NCBI RefSeq assembly: GCF_013256625.1
Contig: NZ_CP053908.1
Location: 1,984,001 to 2,048,000, forward strand
Origin: Hymenobacter sp. BRD128
GTDB taxonomy: Bacteria > Bacteroidota > Bacteroidia > Cytophagales > Hymenobacteraceae
Length of the DNA stretch: 64,000 nt
Direction: 5' to 3'
Shown: positions 51,179 to 59,608 of the stretch, piece by piece
Layout of the letters: each line of letters starts with the position of its first letter
Position numbering within the stretch: the first letter of the stretch is position 1
Program-made: the position numbers and the translations under genes
The notes under the pieces: generated by a model
Database searches by the model: none
Seen by the model: only the letters and a program-made list of their open reading frames with translations
Told to the model about the DNA's origin: nothing

Positions 51179-52021
51179 CTACGTAGTGGTCAGCACCGTT
51201 TTGAAGCCGGCCAGGCGGCCGGCCACGTCGCGGCCCAGGGCGTAGGCGTGCACCTGCGAGCCGGTGCCAATGCGGTACACCTGCGTGCCATCGAGCTCCT
51301 GCTTCAGGTACATTTGCAAGGCTTTGAAGCGGTTGGCTAGGGCCACGCTACCGGTCACGCCATTGTCGGCGGTGTGGTTGCTGAGGAACGGAATCAGGTC
51401 GATTTTCTCGACTTTGGCGCTGGCGGGCTCGCCCAGCACTTGCAGCAGCTGCTTGTCGGCGAGGTCGCCAGCCGGGGCGGCGTAGCTCACGGCTTCCAGC
51501 GGCGCATCCGACTCGCTGATGAAGTTCAGGCCCTGGGTCAGCTTTTGCAGCTGGGCCAGGGTGGCGTCGTGGGGGTCGGCAGGCGCGGCGGCGCTGGCGG
51601 CGGGCGCGTTGGGCAGGCCACTACCACCGGGCACCTGGGCCGCGATGGCGGTGGCTAGCTCCTGCAGCCGCGCATCGGCCACCTTGATTTTGGGATTGGC
51701 GAAATTCATATCCGCCACTTTATTCATCGGGATGAGGTGGATGTGCGCGTGCGGCACTTCCAGCCCAATTACGGCCACGCCGATGCGCTTGCAGGGCACG
51801 GCCGCCTGCACGCCCTTGGCCACGCGCTGGGCAAACACGTGCAGCGCCGCCAGCGCCTGCGGCGTCAGGTCAAAAATATAGTCAATTTCCTGCTTCGGAA
51901 TCACCAGCGTGTGGCCTTCCACCAGGGGCGTAATGTCGAGAAACGCCAGGTGGTCAGCGTCTTCGGCCACTTTGTAGGCGGGCAGCTCGCCCGAAACGAT
52001 GCGCGAGAATATGGAGGGCAT
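51179..52021 (-). CDS. HIT family protein fused to a NuiA-like nuclease-inhibitor domain
   Basis: 280 residues. Residues 1-128 are a complete HIT hydrolase of the Hint/PKCI branch: IFSRIVSGELPAYKV, DITPLVEGHTLVIPK, and His91-Ala-His93-Ile-His95, the histidine triad that cleaves nucleoside phosphoramidates. A Pro/Ala linker (about 130-152) joins it to a C-terminal domain (153-280) with LQKLTQGLNFISESDAPLE, VEKIDLIPFL, FKALQMYLKQEL and QVYRIGTGSQVHAYALGRD, then AGRLAGFKTVLTTT. This follows the NuiA family, the Anabaena inhibitor of the sugar-nonspecific nuclease NucA, nearly strand for strand. Such a fusion is unusual. The gene follows greA on the minus strand, after a terminator. Confidence 0.85.
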   Translation of the reverse strand: MPSIFSRIVSGELPAYKVAEDADHLAFLDITPLVEGHTLVIPKQEIDYIFDLTPQALAALHVFAQRVAKGVQAAVPCKRIGVAVIGLEVPHAHIHLIPMNKVADMNFANPKIKVADARLQELATAIAAQVPGGSGLPNAPAASAAAPADPHDATLAQLQKLTQGLNFISESDAPLEAVSYAAPAGDLADKQLLQVLGEPASAKVEKIDLIPFLSNHTADNGVTGSVALANRFKALQMYLKQELDGTQVYRIGTGSQVHAYALGRDVAGRLAGFKTVLTTT

Positions 52022-52098
52022 TCTGATAGTGCTTGGGTGAGGGGGCTTGGTGCTCGGGGCAAATTAAGGCACGAACCTGGCAGCCGACTACCGCCCAC

Positions 52099-52130
52099 AA
52101 AAAAGCAGCGCCGGCAGACGCTGCTTTTTT
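52099..52130 (-). terminator. Terminator after greA
   Basis: 12-base arms AAAAAAGCAGCG / CGCTGCTTTTTT around CCGGCAGA, in minus orientation between greA and the HIT-NuiA gene, so the two are not one transcript unless read-through occurs. Confidence 0.8.
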
Positions 52131-52172
52131 ATTAAACCCAAGCGCCCGGCACCGGGCACCAACTACCAAGCC

Positions 52173-52646
52173 CTAGCGGCCCACTTCGAGAATCTCGAAC
52201 TGGAGCTTGCCGGCGGGCACCGTGATTTCGGCCATGTCGCCGGCCGACTTGCCGAGCAGGCCCTTGCCGATGGGCGACTTCACCGAGATTTTGCCGGCGG
52301 CCAGGTTGGCTTCTTCCTCGGCCACGAGCACGTAGTTGAGGACCATGTTATTTTTCAGGTTTTTCAGCTTAACCTTGCTCATAATGAGCACTTTGCTGAA
52401 ATCCATATTAGTCTCGTCGATGAGGCGGGCATTGCCCAGCACTTCTTCGAGCTTCGATATCTTGAGTTCGAGCAGGCCCTGGGCATCCTTGGCGGCGTCG
52501 TATTCGGCGTTCTCGCTCAGGTCGCCTTTATCGCGGGCTTCGCGCAGGTCTTCGGCCGCCTTGGCCCGGCCCCGGACTTTAAGGTCCTGAAGTTCGTCTT
52601 TCAGCTTTTGCAGGCCCTCGGCGGTGTAATAATTGATAGTAGCCAT
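52173..52646 (-). CDS. greA: Transcription elongation factor GreA
   Basis: 157 residues. The N-terminal coiled coil carries YYTAEGLQKLKDELQDL and REARDKGDLSENAEYDAAK with the tip acidic residues that help backtracked polymerase cut its transcript. The C-terminal FKBP-like domain has ISVKSPIGKGLLGKSAGD. Length and both domains are normal. A TTG-N19-TATCTTTG promoter lies about 95 bases upstream. Confidence 0.97.
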   Translation of the reverse strand: MATINYYTAEGLQKLKDELQDLKVRGRAKAAEDLREARDKGDLSENAEYDAAKDAQGLLELKISKLEEVLGNARLIDETNMDFSKVLIMSKVKLKNLKNNMVLNYVLVAEEEANLAAGKISVKSPIGKGLLGKSAGDMAEITVPAGKLQFEILEVGR

Positions 52647-52693
52647 GAATGTAGGACTGTTTTCGCGTAGCGGGTGGGTCGGTAAAAAAGAAA

Positions 52694-52725
52694 GAGAACG
52701 GCTGGCACATCGGCCAGCCGTTCTC
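52694..52725 (-). terminator. Terminator of D-2-hydroxyacid dehydrogenase gene
   Basis: 12-base perfect arms GAGAACGGCTGG / CCAGCCGTTCTC around CACATCGG, followed on the minus strand by a T-rich tract. It also overlaps the leader of greA. Confidence 0.75.
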
Positions 52726-52739
52726 CCCTATCGGTACGA

Positions 52740-52769
52740 CAAAGATACACCAAAACCGCCCGGCGTCAA
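52740..52769 (-). promoter_or_regulatory. greA promoter, TTG-N19-TATCTTTG
   Basis: On the minus strand a TTG (52769-52767) is followed after 19 bases by TATCTTTG (52747-52740). Both boxes and spacing fit the Bacteroidota primary-sigma consensus. The mRNA would start near 52733 with a leader of about 85 bases; the upstream gene's terminator hairpin lies in that leader. Confidence 0.6.
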
Positions 52770-52826
52770 GCTTTGGCGGCCGGCAAAAGCGGAGCGCGCC
52801 CGCGGGGCTAGCCAGACCGGCTGGTA

Positions 52827-53771
52827 TCAGGCCGCCAGCCCCAGCGCCTCAATCTTGGCCACGAGCACCTCGTTGATGCGCTGGTAGCTCTGGTGCGTCC
52901 AGCCGCCGATGTGGGGCGAGAGCAGCACCTGGGGGGCAGCGCGCAGGTAGTCGAAGGTGGCCTGCTGGGCGGGCGTGAGGGTGGCGAGCTTTTCGTTGTC
53001 GAGCACGTCGAGCACGGCGCCGCGCACCATGCCGCTTTGCAGCCGCGCCACCAGGGCCGCCTGGTCCACGATTTCACCCCTGGCCGTGTTCACAAACCAC
53101 AGCCGATGCGCAAAGCCCGCCAGCAGCTCCTCATTAACGTATTGATGATTAGCAGTTGAATACGGAAAATGCAGGCTCAGTACTTCGGCGCGGGCCTGCA
53201 ACTCGGCCAGAGGCACCAGTTCGGCGTGGCCGTCGGTGGTCACGGCCGGGTCGGTGTCGTGGGCCAGCACGGTGCAGCCGAAGCCGCGCAGGCGCCGGGC
53301 AAAGGCGCGGCCCATGTGGCCGTAGCCGAGCAGGCCCACGGTTTTGGTGCCCAGCTCCTCGCCGCGGTTGGCCTCGCGGTGCCATTCGGCGCGGCGCACC
53401 TCAGCATCAGCCCGCACGGTGTGGCGCAGCAGTGCCAGCAGCTGGCCAGTGGCAAACTCGCCTACCGCATCGCGGTTGCCCTCGGGGGCGTTCACGAGCA
53501 CCACGCCGGCCGCCGCCAGGGCCTCTTCGTCGATGTTATCGACGCCGGCGCCGGCGCGGGCCACGTAGCGCAGCTGCGGGCCGTGGGCCAGCAGGCTAGC
53601 CGTGATGCGCATTTTGCTGCGCACCATCAGGCCCACGTAGGGCCTGGCGGCGAGGGCGGCGGGCACGTCGGCCGGGGTGAGCTTGGGTTGGTAGTCGCCC
53701 TCCACGCCGATGCTCGTGAGCATGGGCAAAAGCGAGGGGTGCATATCGTCGATTATGAGGCAGAGGGACAT
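52827..53771 (-). CDS. D-2-hydroxyacid dehydrogenase (phosphoglycerate dehydrogenase-like)
   Basis: 314 residues. LLGYGHMGRAFARRL is the NAD-binding motif, FVNTARGEIVDQAAL carries the substrate-binding Arg, and LLSPHIGGWT the catalytic His. AGAGVDNIDEEAL and EGNRDAVGEFATG are typical of 3-phosphoglycerate dehydrogenase relatives. No ACT regulatory domain is present, so it is a short form. It oxidises or reduces a 2-hydroxy acid; serine synthesis is possible but not certain from the sequence alone. Confidence 0.88.
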   Translation of the reverse strand: MSLCLIIDDMHPSLLPMLTSIGVEGDYQPKLTPADVPAALAARPYVGLMVRSKMRITASLLAHGPQLRYVARAGAGVDNIDEEALAAAGVVLVNAPEGNRDAVGEFATGQLLALLRHTVRADAEVRRAEWHREANRGEELGTKTVGLLGYGHMGRAFARRLRGFGCTVLAHDTDPAVTTDGHAELVPLAELQARAEVLSLHFPYSTANHQYVNEELLAGFAHRLWFVNTARGEIVDQAALVARLQSGMVRGAVLDVLDNEKLATLTPAQQATFDYLRAAPQVLLSPHIGGWTHQSYQRINEVLVAKIEALGLAA

Positions 53772-53782
53772 AGTATGAAAAG

Positions 53783-54388
53783 CTACCGCGCGGGCGCGGT
53801 CGTGGTAAAGTCGGTGGTGGGCAGCACCATTGGCGTCACCGCGATGGCCTCCCGCGTGGCAGTTACGTCGTGCTGGGTATCGATGGTGATGGTGCGTAGC
53901 GGTAGCGCGCCATCAGTGGCTTGCAATAGCTGGTACCACCCGTACGACGGGCAGCGGCTGAACGCCCCGACGCGCACGCGCAACTCGGGCGCGTAAAAAA
54001 CCAGGGTTGATATCCGGCCATCTGCCAGCCGCAGCAGGTGGCAGCGGTAGCCCAGAATGGTGGCCGTAGTGGGCAGGCAGGTGAGCACGGCCGGCGCTGG
54101 GCGGCGCGCGGTATCGGCCACTTGCCTGGCCTGCCCTTTGGCGAAGGTGTACAGCGCGTTAGTATCGCCAATGTACAGCTCGTTTAGCTGCTTATTACGG
54201 TCATAGAGCTTGTAGTTGTTGCCCTGAATGTAGAACCAGCTCTTTGGCTTCACGGCGTAGAACAGCGTTTCGCCGGCCAGCGTCTGGAACTCGTTTTCAT
54301 ACACGATGCAGCCGCCAAACTCCGCGCCCGACCCGGCCGGGGTGTCGGCTAGCAGCAGCAGGGCGCACAGAGGCGGCAGCTTAGTCAT
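53783..54388 (-). CDS. Exported hypothetical protein
   Basis: 201 residues. The hydrophobic N-terminus (LPPLCALLLLADTPAG) is a weak signal peptide. The body is strand-rich with YKLYDRNKQLNELYIGD, LPTTATILGYRCHLLRL, and GWYQLLQATDGALPL, a pattern seen in exported GLPGLI/DUF4412-like families of Bacteroidota, but I cannot assign it firmly. Four Cys in the mature part could form disulfides. The 239 bases between 54389 and 54627 hold no gene I can support. Confidence 0.6.
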   Translation of the reverse strand: MTKLPPLCALLLLADTPAGSGAEFGGCIVYENEFQTLAGETLFYAVKPKSWFYIQGNNYKLYDRNKQLNELYIGDTNALYTFAKGQARQVADTARRPAPAVLTCLPTTATILGYRCHLLRLADGRISTLVFYAPELRVRVGAFSRCPSYGWYQLLQATDGALPLRTITIDTQHDVTATREAIAVTPMVLPTTDFTTTAPAR

Positions 54389-54627
54389 ACGACGAGGGAA
54401 AAGGCTAGCTATGTGCGATTATCAGGGTTATAAACTCAGTAGGCATTGTACTATGACCTAAGCTTTAAGGAATCACCTGTTAGCTGAAATACTTTTTGGT
54501 TGCAAGTGGCCTCCGTAAAAGGACCTAGCCGAGTGCGACGGGCAGCTTCAGCGGTGGCGGCACCTACTTAGAACCGATAGCAACTATCATCACAAGAAGC
54601 CACATAGCTCTTTGCTACCCCAACTGC

Positions 54628-54813
54628 CTAAGGGGCACCTAGCTCCGTAGGCCCTAGCTGTGGGTCATCAAAATAAAGTCTTTCATCGCCGTCTTCTGTA
54701 GGCGCAGTATAATACCGGCCTGCTACTGGCGCTCGCTCCTGCGTGGCGCAGCTGCCCATTATACCCGTTAAAAGTGTAAGGCAGCCACTTGCCAACGCAT
54801 TCCTCATTTTCAT
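54628..54813 (-). CDS. Small lipoprotein coupled to rsmA
   Basis: 61 residues from the ATG at 54813. ASGCLTLLTGIMGSC forms a signal with a lipobox-like IMGSC, so the mature protein would be a 40-residue acidic peptide (YYTAPTEDGDERLYFDDP). Its ATG overlaps the TGA of rsmA (ATGA), giving translational coupling. A later start at 54807 would also work. No family known. Confidence 0.55.
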   Translation of the reverse strand: MKMRNALASGCLTLLTGIMGSCATQERAPVAGRYYTAPTEDGDERLYFDDPQLGPTELGAP

Positions 54814-55595
54814 GCGGCCGCCACCAGCTTCGTCAGCAGCACAAAGTCGCTCACGCCCAGCTGCTCGGCGCGCTTGTCGAAAATCTCGGCGGCCATCGTT
54901 TCCGTGGACATGCCTAGCGGCTTGAGCGCGTTGCGCAGAGTTTTGCGGCGGGTCGAAAATGCCTGCTTTACCACGCGGAAGAATAATTTCTCGTCGCAAT
55001 CCAGCTTCTGGGTGGCGTTTCGGGTGAGGCGCACCACGGCCGACTCGACTTTGGGCGGCGGCACAAACACGTGGGCCGGCACCGTAAACAGGTATTCGAT
55101 GTCGTAATACGCCTGCAAGAGCACGCTCAGGATGCCGTAGGTTTTGGAGCCGGGCGGCTCGGCCAGGCGCTCGGCCACTTCTTTTTGCAGCATGCCTACC
55201 ACCTCGCGCACCTGCTGCCGGCTAGCCAGCACTTGAAAAAATATCTGAGTGCTGATGTTGTAGGGGAAGTTGCCGATGATGGCCAGCGGCTGGCCCGGAA
55301 ACATGGCCTCTAGGTCTTGCCGCAGAAAATCAGTGGCGTGAATGCGAGGGGCTAGCGCCGGATAATGCTCGGTGAGGTAAGCCACCGATTCAGTGTCAAT
55401 CTCCACCACGCTGGTCTGGTACTCCTTGTGCTCCAGCAAGTATTGCGTGAGAACACCCATGCCGGGGCCGATTTCGAGCACCTCGCGCACGGCATCGGGC
55501 AGGCGCAGGCTCTCCACGATGCGGCGGGCAATATTAGGGTCGGCGAGGAAGTGTTGGCCGAGGTGTTTTTTGGGACGAACGGCGGGATAGGCCAC
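54810..55595 (-). CDS. rsmA: 16S rRNA (adenine 1518/1519-N6) dimethyltransferase
   Basis: About 261 residues from the GTG at 55595, which begins VAYPAVRPKKHLGQHFL; the frame is open to 55712 but the extra residues are Pro/Gly-rich and unlike the family. VRPKKHLGQHFLAD is the typical N-terminus, VLEIGPGMGVLTQYLL the SAM motif I, and NFPYNISTQIFFQVL the catalytic NxPY. It dimethylates two adenines in helix 45 of 16S rRNA. The start codon remains uncertain since no ATG is available. Confidence 0.93.
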   Translation of the reverse strand: MAYPAVRPKKHLGQHFLADPNIARRIVESLRLPDAVREVLEIGPGMGVLTQYLLEHKEYQTSVVEIDTESVAYLTEHYPALAPRIHATDFLRQDLEAMFPGQPLAIIGNFPYNISTQIFFQVLASRQQVREVVGMLQKEVAERLAEPPGSKTYGILSVLLQAYYDIEYLFTVPAHVFVPPPKVESAVVRLTRNATQKLDCDEKLFFRVVKQAFSTRRKTLRNALKPLGMSTETMAAEIFDKRAEQLGVSDFVLLTKLVAAA

Positions 55596-55765
55596 GGGCT
55601 GAACGGGCTGCGGCGGCGCGCCGGAAACCAGGCTAGCGGCCAAGCCGCGCCGGCTCCCAGCTTGCCACCTGATGAGCAAATTACCCTGGCCGGGCGGCCA
55701 ACGGTGCGTCAAATATCGGCAGCCTGGCCCGAAGCCCTCGCGTGCCGCTCGTCGGAATGGCCGCG

Positions 55766-56320
55766 CTAGCTTACTTCAAAGGCCAGAATAACGTAGGCCG
55801 TGCCAGTGAAAACCAGCTCCCCCACCGCTTCCAGCCCCAGCTTGTGGATGTGCACGTGCAGCGACGCCACATTTTCGGCCGCGATAAAAGCTACACCTAC
55901 CTCGTAGCGCCCGGCTAGCGTGCGCCGGTTGGCTTCAAACAGCGCGCGCAGCAGGCCCTGCCCCCGGTAGGCGGGCTGCACCAGCACCGGACCGTAGAAA
56001 AACCAGCGGTAGTCGGCCAGCGGCCGCTGCCGGTACAGCAGCGTCGGCAGCAACGCGCTGATTTGCTGCACTAAAGGTGGGTAGCGCTCGGGGTCCAGGT
56101 GCGAGTTTACCACAAACCCGGCCAGCTCGCCCTGCCGGTAGGCCACCTGCCCCGGCACCGAGGCCAGCATGGCCTGGAGCGCGGGCACCGTGAATACTCC
56201 GGTCAAAAACCCGCCCCGCCGGTCGGCTTCCGACAGCTGCTGATAGGTGTGCTGATTGGCCAGCGCCGCGATGGCGGGCGCGTCGGCTTCGGTGGCTGTT
56301 AGGCAGACAAACTTGTGCAT
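55766..56320 (-). CDS. GNAT family N-acetyltransferase
   Basis: 184 residues. YGPVLVQPAYRGQGLLRALFEA is motif A for acetyl-CoA; FIAAENVASLHVHIHKLGLE is motif B. N-terminal VCLTATEADAPAIAALANQ is the first helix. Substrate unknown. It lies between rsmA and the M1 aminopeptidase gene on the same strand. Confidence 0.88.
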   Translation of the reverse strand: MHKFVCLTATEADAPAIAALANQHTYQQLSEADRRGGFLTGVFTVPALQAMLASVPGQVAYRQGELAGFVVNSHLDPERYPPLVQQISALLPTLLYRQRPLADYRWFFYGPVLVQPAYRGQGLLRALFEANRRTLAGRYEVGVAFIAAENVASLHVHIHKLGLEAVGELVFTGTAYVILAFEVS

Positions 56321-56358
56321 GTTGGGTCGGGCTAGCCTGTAGTGAACCAGCCAGCTAC

Positions 56359-58020
56359 TTAGTCCATCAATACGCCCACGTAGTAGTTAAAGGTATCAAC
56401 CTCCACGTTGTCTTTGGTGGCGCCGGGCAGGTCGAGCGCCGCCCATTTGGTAGTGGGTGTCACGAACTTATACTCGCCGCCTTTCGTGCGCAGGCGCACC
56501 GGCAGGTCGAAGTCCGGCACGCTAGCCACCCAGCGGCCCAGCAGTTGGCCTTTTTCGAGGCGCATTTCGAGCACTGGCAGCGGGCCGTGCTGCAAATACT
56601 GGGCGAATACCCTGCTGAAATCGTGGCCCGACTCGCGGTTGATGTAGTCGATAACCTGCTGGCCGGTTACGGTTTGGTGATAAAAAGTTTTGCCCAGGCC
56701 GCGCAGGATGCCGCGCCATTTGGTGTCGTCATTTATCGCCGTGCGCAGCATGTTGAGCAGGCTAGCGCCCTTGTCGTACATGTCGCCCGAGCCTTCCTTA
56801 TTTACGCCGTAAGGGCCGATGATGGGGCCGTCGTTCTGAATGTTGCGGCGCTGGCCGTGCAGGTATTCCTGGCCAGCCTGCTTGCCGTACTGGGTTTCCA
56901 CAAACAGGCCCTCCGAGTAGCAGGTGAAGCCTTCGTGCACCCACATATCGGCGATATCCTTGGTGGTGATGTTGTTGCCAAACCACTCGTGACCGCTTTC
57001 GTGGATGATGATAAAGTCGAACTTGTCGCCCCAGCCGGTATTGGAGCGGTCGCGGCCCAGGTAGCCGTTCTGATACTTGTTGCCGTAGGCCACGGCGCTC
57101 TGGTGCTCCATGCCCAGGTGCGGCGTTTCCACCAGCTTATAGCCGTCCTTGTACCACGGGTAGGGCCCAAACCAGTATTCCATACTCTTGAGCATGGGCT
57201 TTACGTTGGCTGCGAACTGCTTTTTAGCTTTCTCCAGGTTTTCGGGCAACACCCAATAGTCGAGCGTCAGCGGGCCACTTTCCCCTTGGTACACATCTGA
57301 GAAATGCGCGTAGTTGGCCACGTTCAGGGCCACATCGTAGTTGTTGATGGGGTTAGCCACGGCCCAGTCGTAGCGAGTGTAGCCGCCGGCTAGCTTCTTG
57401 GTGCCGCGCAGGCGGCCGTTGCTCACGTCTTTCAGGCCCTGCGGCACGGCAATGCTGATGAGCATTGAATCAACTTCGTCGGCCTGCTGGTCTTTGCAAG
57501 GCCACCAGATGCTGGCCCCCACGCCCTGGCAGGCCGTAGCCACGAACGGCTGACCGGCCGCATCCTGGGTAAAAACAAAACCGCCGTCCCAGGGCGCCCT
57601 TTTGGCGATGGTCGGTTGGCCCGAATAGGCCACCGTAAACTCGTCGCGGGCACCTTGCTTAATGGGTTCGGGGAACGTGAGGAACACGGCATTGGCCTCG
57701 CGGGTGAAGGCTAGCGGCCGGCCGTGGTACGTCACTTTATCCACCGAGAGGTTGGCAAACAGGTCGAATTGCAGCCGGGTAAAATCGCGGGTGGCCGTGA
57801 AGCGGAACAGGTTGGAGCCGCTGATGGCCTTGTTGGCCACGTCGAGCTTCACATCGAGGTGATAGTAGTTGATGTCGTAGCAGGTGCGGGCGGCCGGCTG
57901 CCCGCCGCGCAGCGAGTCGGCGCGGGTAAAGGCAGTTTTGAGCTGCATGAGCTGGGCCGAGGCGAGCAGCGAGGAGCAGAGCAGCGGCCCGAGCAGCCGC
58001 AGGGTTTTCCAAAGAATCAT
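56359..58020 (-). CDS. M1 family aminopeptidase
   Basis: 553 residues from the ATG at 58020, with a signal peptide ending in LASAQ. HESGHEWFGNNITTKDIAD gives HExxH, and ADMWVHEGFTCYSE the third zinc ligand Glu 18 residues later. The exopeptidase motif is replaced by QGVGASIWWPCKDQ, as in other Bacteroidota M1 enzymes of this group. It removes N-terminal residues from peptides. An imperfect palindrome lies in its leader. Confidence 0.93.
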   Translation of the reverse strand: MILWKTLRLLGPLLCSSLLASAQLMQLKTAFTRADSLRGGQPAARTCYDINYYHLDVKLDVANKAISGSNLFRFTATRDFTRLQFDLFANLSVDKVTYHGRPLAFTREANAVFLTFPEPIKQGARDEFTVAYSGQPTIAKRAPWDGGFVFTQDAAGQPFVATACQGVGASIWWPCKDQQADEVDSMLISIAVPQGLKDVSNGRLRGTKKLAGGYTRYDWAVANPINNYDVALNVANYAHFSDVYQGESGPLTLDYWVLPENLEKAKKQFAANVKPMLKSMEYWFGPYPWYKDGYKLVETPHLGMEHQSAVAYGNKYQNGYLGRDRSNTGWGDKFDFIIIHESGHEWFGNNITTKDIADMWVHEGFTCYSEGLFVETQYGKQAGQEYLHGQRRNIQNDGPIIGPYGVNKEGSGDMYDKGASLLNMLRTAINDDTKWRGILRGLGKTFYHQTVTGQQVIDYINRESGHDFSRVFAQYLQHGPLPVLEMRLEKGQLLGRWVASVPDFDLPVRLRTKGGEYKFVTPTTKWAALDLPGATKDNVEVDTFNYYVGVLMD

Positions 58021-58025
58021 GGGGG

Positions 58026-58101
58026 TTGTAAAACGGCGTGGCACGACGCTTCTCCTAAGAGCAGACCAGATGCTAAAACGGAGTGCCACTCCGTTTTACA
58101 A
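58026..58101. repeat. Inverted repeat in leader of M1 gene
   Basis: 19-base arms TTGTAAAACGGCGTGGCAC / GTGCCACTCCGTTTTACAA with one mismatch; a second hairpin AAAACGGAGTGCCACTCCGTTTT overlaps the right arm. The two hairpins are mutually exclusive, so alternative folds are possible. It lies between the -7 element (58113) and the start codon. Confidence 0.7.
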
Positions 58102-58112
58102 TACCTTCACGC

Positions 58113-58120
58113 CAAAGTTA
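58113..58120 (-). promoter_or_regulatory. TAACTTTG -7 element of M1 gene
   Basis: Minus-strand TAACTTTG matches TAnnTTTG and would give a leader of about 85 bases that contains the inverted repeat. Confidence 0.4.
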
Positions 58121-58139
58121 CGCCTCTCCTATCCCGACT

Positions 58140-59597
58140 ATGTCCCTCACGCTCGCCCACGCCGCCACCGCGCCGGCCCAGTCTACCCAGGTTTTTGTGC
58201 TGCCGCTGGGCACCACCAGCCTCCCCGAGGCCGCCGCCACCGACCTGCCTGCCGAGGCCCGCCGCTACGTCGAAATCGCCCTGGCCGACGCGCAGAAGCT
58301 CGTCAGCCTCAACCACTTTTCGCACCAGCACTATTTCGTGGTGCTCGAAAAGAAGGTTAGCCCCGACCTCCAGTTCGAAGCGCTGCGCAAGGCCGGCCAC
58401 CACTTGCAAGGCTTGCTGAAAAAAGAGAAAACGGCCACCGTTTTTGTGCATAATTTAAGCGGGGTGCCCGAGGCCGCGCTAGCCCTGGCCGAAGGATTAT
58501 TCCTTTCTGCCTACCAGTTTGCAGGCTACAAAACGGATGAGAAGTCGCGCCAAGCCGCGCCGCTGACTACTATTAGCCTAGTAGGCGACGCCGCTACCGC
58601 GGCGCAGGTAACCGAGCTGCAACACGTGCTCGAAGGCGTCGCTTTCGCCCGCGACCTCGTCAATGCCCCGCTCAACAAGCTGAACGCCCAGCAGCTGGCC
58701 GACCGCCTGGCTGAGGCGGGCGACGAGGCCGGCTACCACACCGAAATCCTGGACTTCGCCAAAATCGAGAGCCTGCGCATGGGCGGCCTGCTGGCCGTGA
58801 ACCTGGGCTCGCCCGAGCCGCCCACTTTCAGCATCTTGGAGTGGAAGCCCGAAAACGCGCAAAATGAGCACCCCTATGTGCTGGTTGGCAAAGGCGTGGT
58901 GTACGACACCGGCGGCCTCAGCCTCAAGCCCACGCCCAACAGCATGGACATGATGAAGTGCGACATGGCCGGCGGCGCGGCCGTGGGCGGCACGCTTTAC
59001 GCGCTGGCTAAGAACAACGTACCGCTGCACGTTATCGGCCTGGTGCCGGCCACCGACAACCGCCCCGGCGGGCTAGCCTACGTGCCCGGCGACGTGCTCA
59101 CCATGCACTCGGGCCTCACGGTCGAAGTGAAAAATACTGACGCCGAAGGCCGCCTGCTACTGGCCGACGCGCTGAGTTTTGCCAAGAAATACCACCCCGA
59201 GCTGGTGATTGACCTGGCCACGCTCACCGGCGCGGCCGTGCGCGCCATCGGCACCGAGGGCGCCGCCGTGATGGGCACCGCCGCCCCCAAAACTACCGCC
59301 CGGCTGCTAGCCGCCGCCCACCGCGTACACGAGCGCCTGGTCGAGTTTCCGCTCTGGGACGACTACGCCGACCACATGAAATCGGACATCGCCGACCTCT
59401 CCAACCTCGGCAAAGGCGACGCCGGCCACATCTCGGCCGCCAAGTTCTTGGAGCGCTTTATCGAGGGCACACCCTGGCTGCACCTCGACATTGCCGGCCC
59501 GGCCTTCCTCACGGCTGCCGACTCGTATCGCGGCAAGGGCGGCACTGGCACCGGCGTGCGCCTGCTCTATGAGTTTCTGACCAAGCAGCTAGCTTAA
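58140..59597 (+). CDS. pepA: Leucyl aminopeptidase (M17)
   Basis: 485 residues from the ATG at 58140. The catalytic domain has VLVGKGVVYDTGGLSLKP, MKCDMAGGAAVGG with the metal-binding Lys and Asp, and NTDAEGRLLLADAL, the M17 signature. The N-terminal domain is shorter than in E. coli PepA, which is common. It removes N-terminal residues from peptides in the cytosol and needs two metal ions. Divergent from the M1 gene; both are aminopeptidases and may share a control region. Confidence 0.93.
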   Translation: MSLTLAHAATAPAQSTQVFVLPLGTTSLPEAAATDLPAEARRYVEIALADAQKLVSLNHFSHQHYFVVLEKKVSPDLQFEALRKAGHHLQGLLKKEKTATVFVHNLSGVPEAALALAEGLFLSAYQFAGYKTDEKSRQAAPLTTISLVGDAATAAQVTELQHVLEGVAFARDLVNAPLNKLNAQQLADRLAEAGDEAGYHTEILDFAKIESLRMGGLLAVNLGSPEPPTFSILEWKPENAQNEHPYVLVGKGVVYDTGGLSLKPTPNSMDMMKCDMAGGAAVGGTLYALAKNNVPLHVIGLVPATDNRPGGLAYVPGDVLTMHSGLTVEVKNTDAEGRLLLADALSFAKKYHPELVIDLATLTGAAVRAIGTEGAAVMGTAAPKTTARLLAAAHRVHERLVEFPLWDDYADHMKSDIADLSNLGKGDAGHISAAKFLERFIEGTPWLHLDIAGPAFLTAADSYRGKGGTGTGVRLLYEFLTKQLA

Positions 59598-59608
59598 TAA
59601 TCGTTTGC

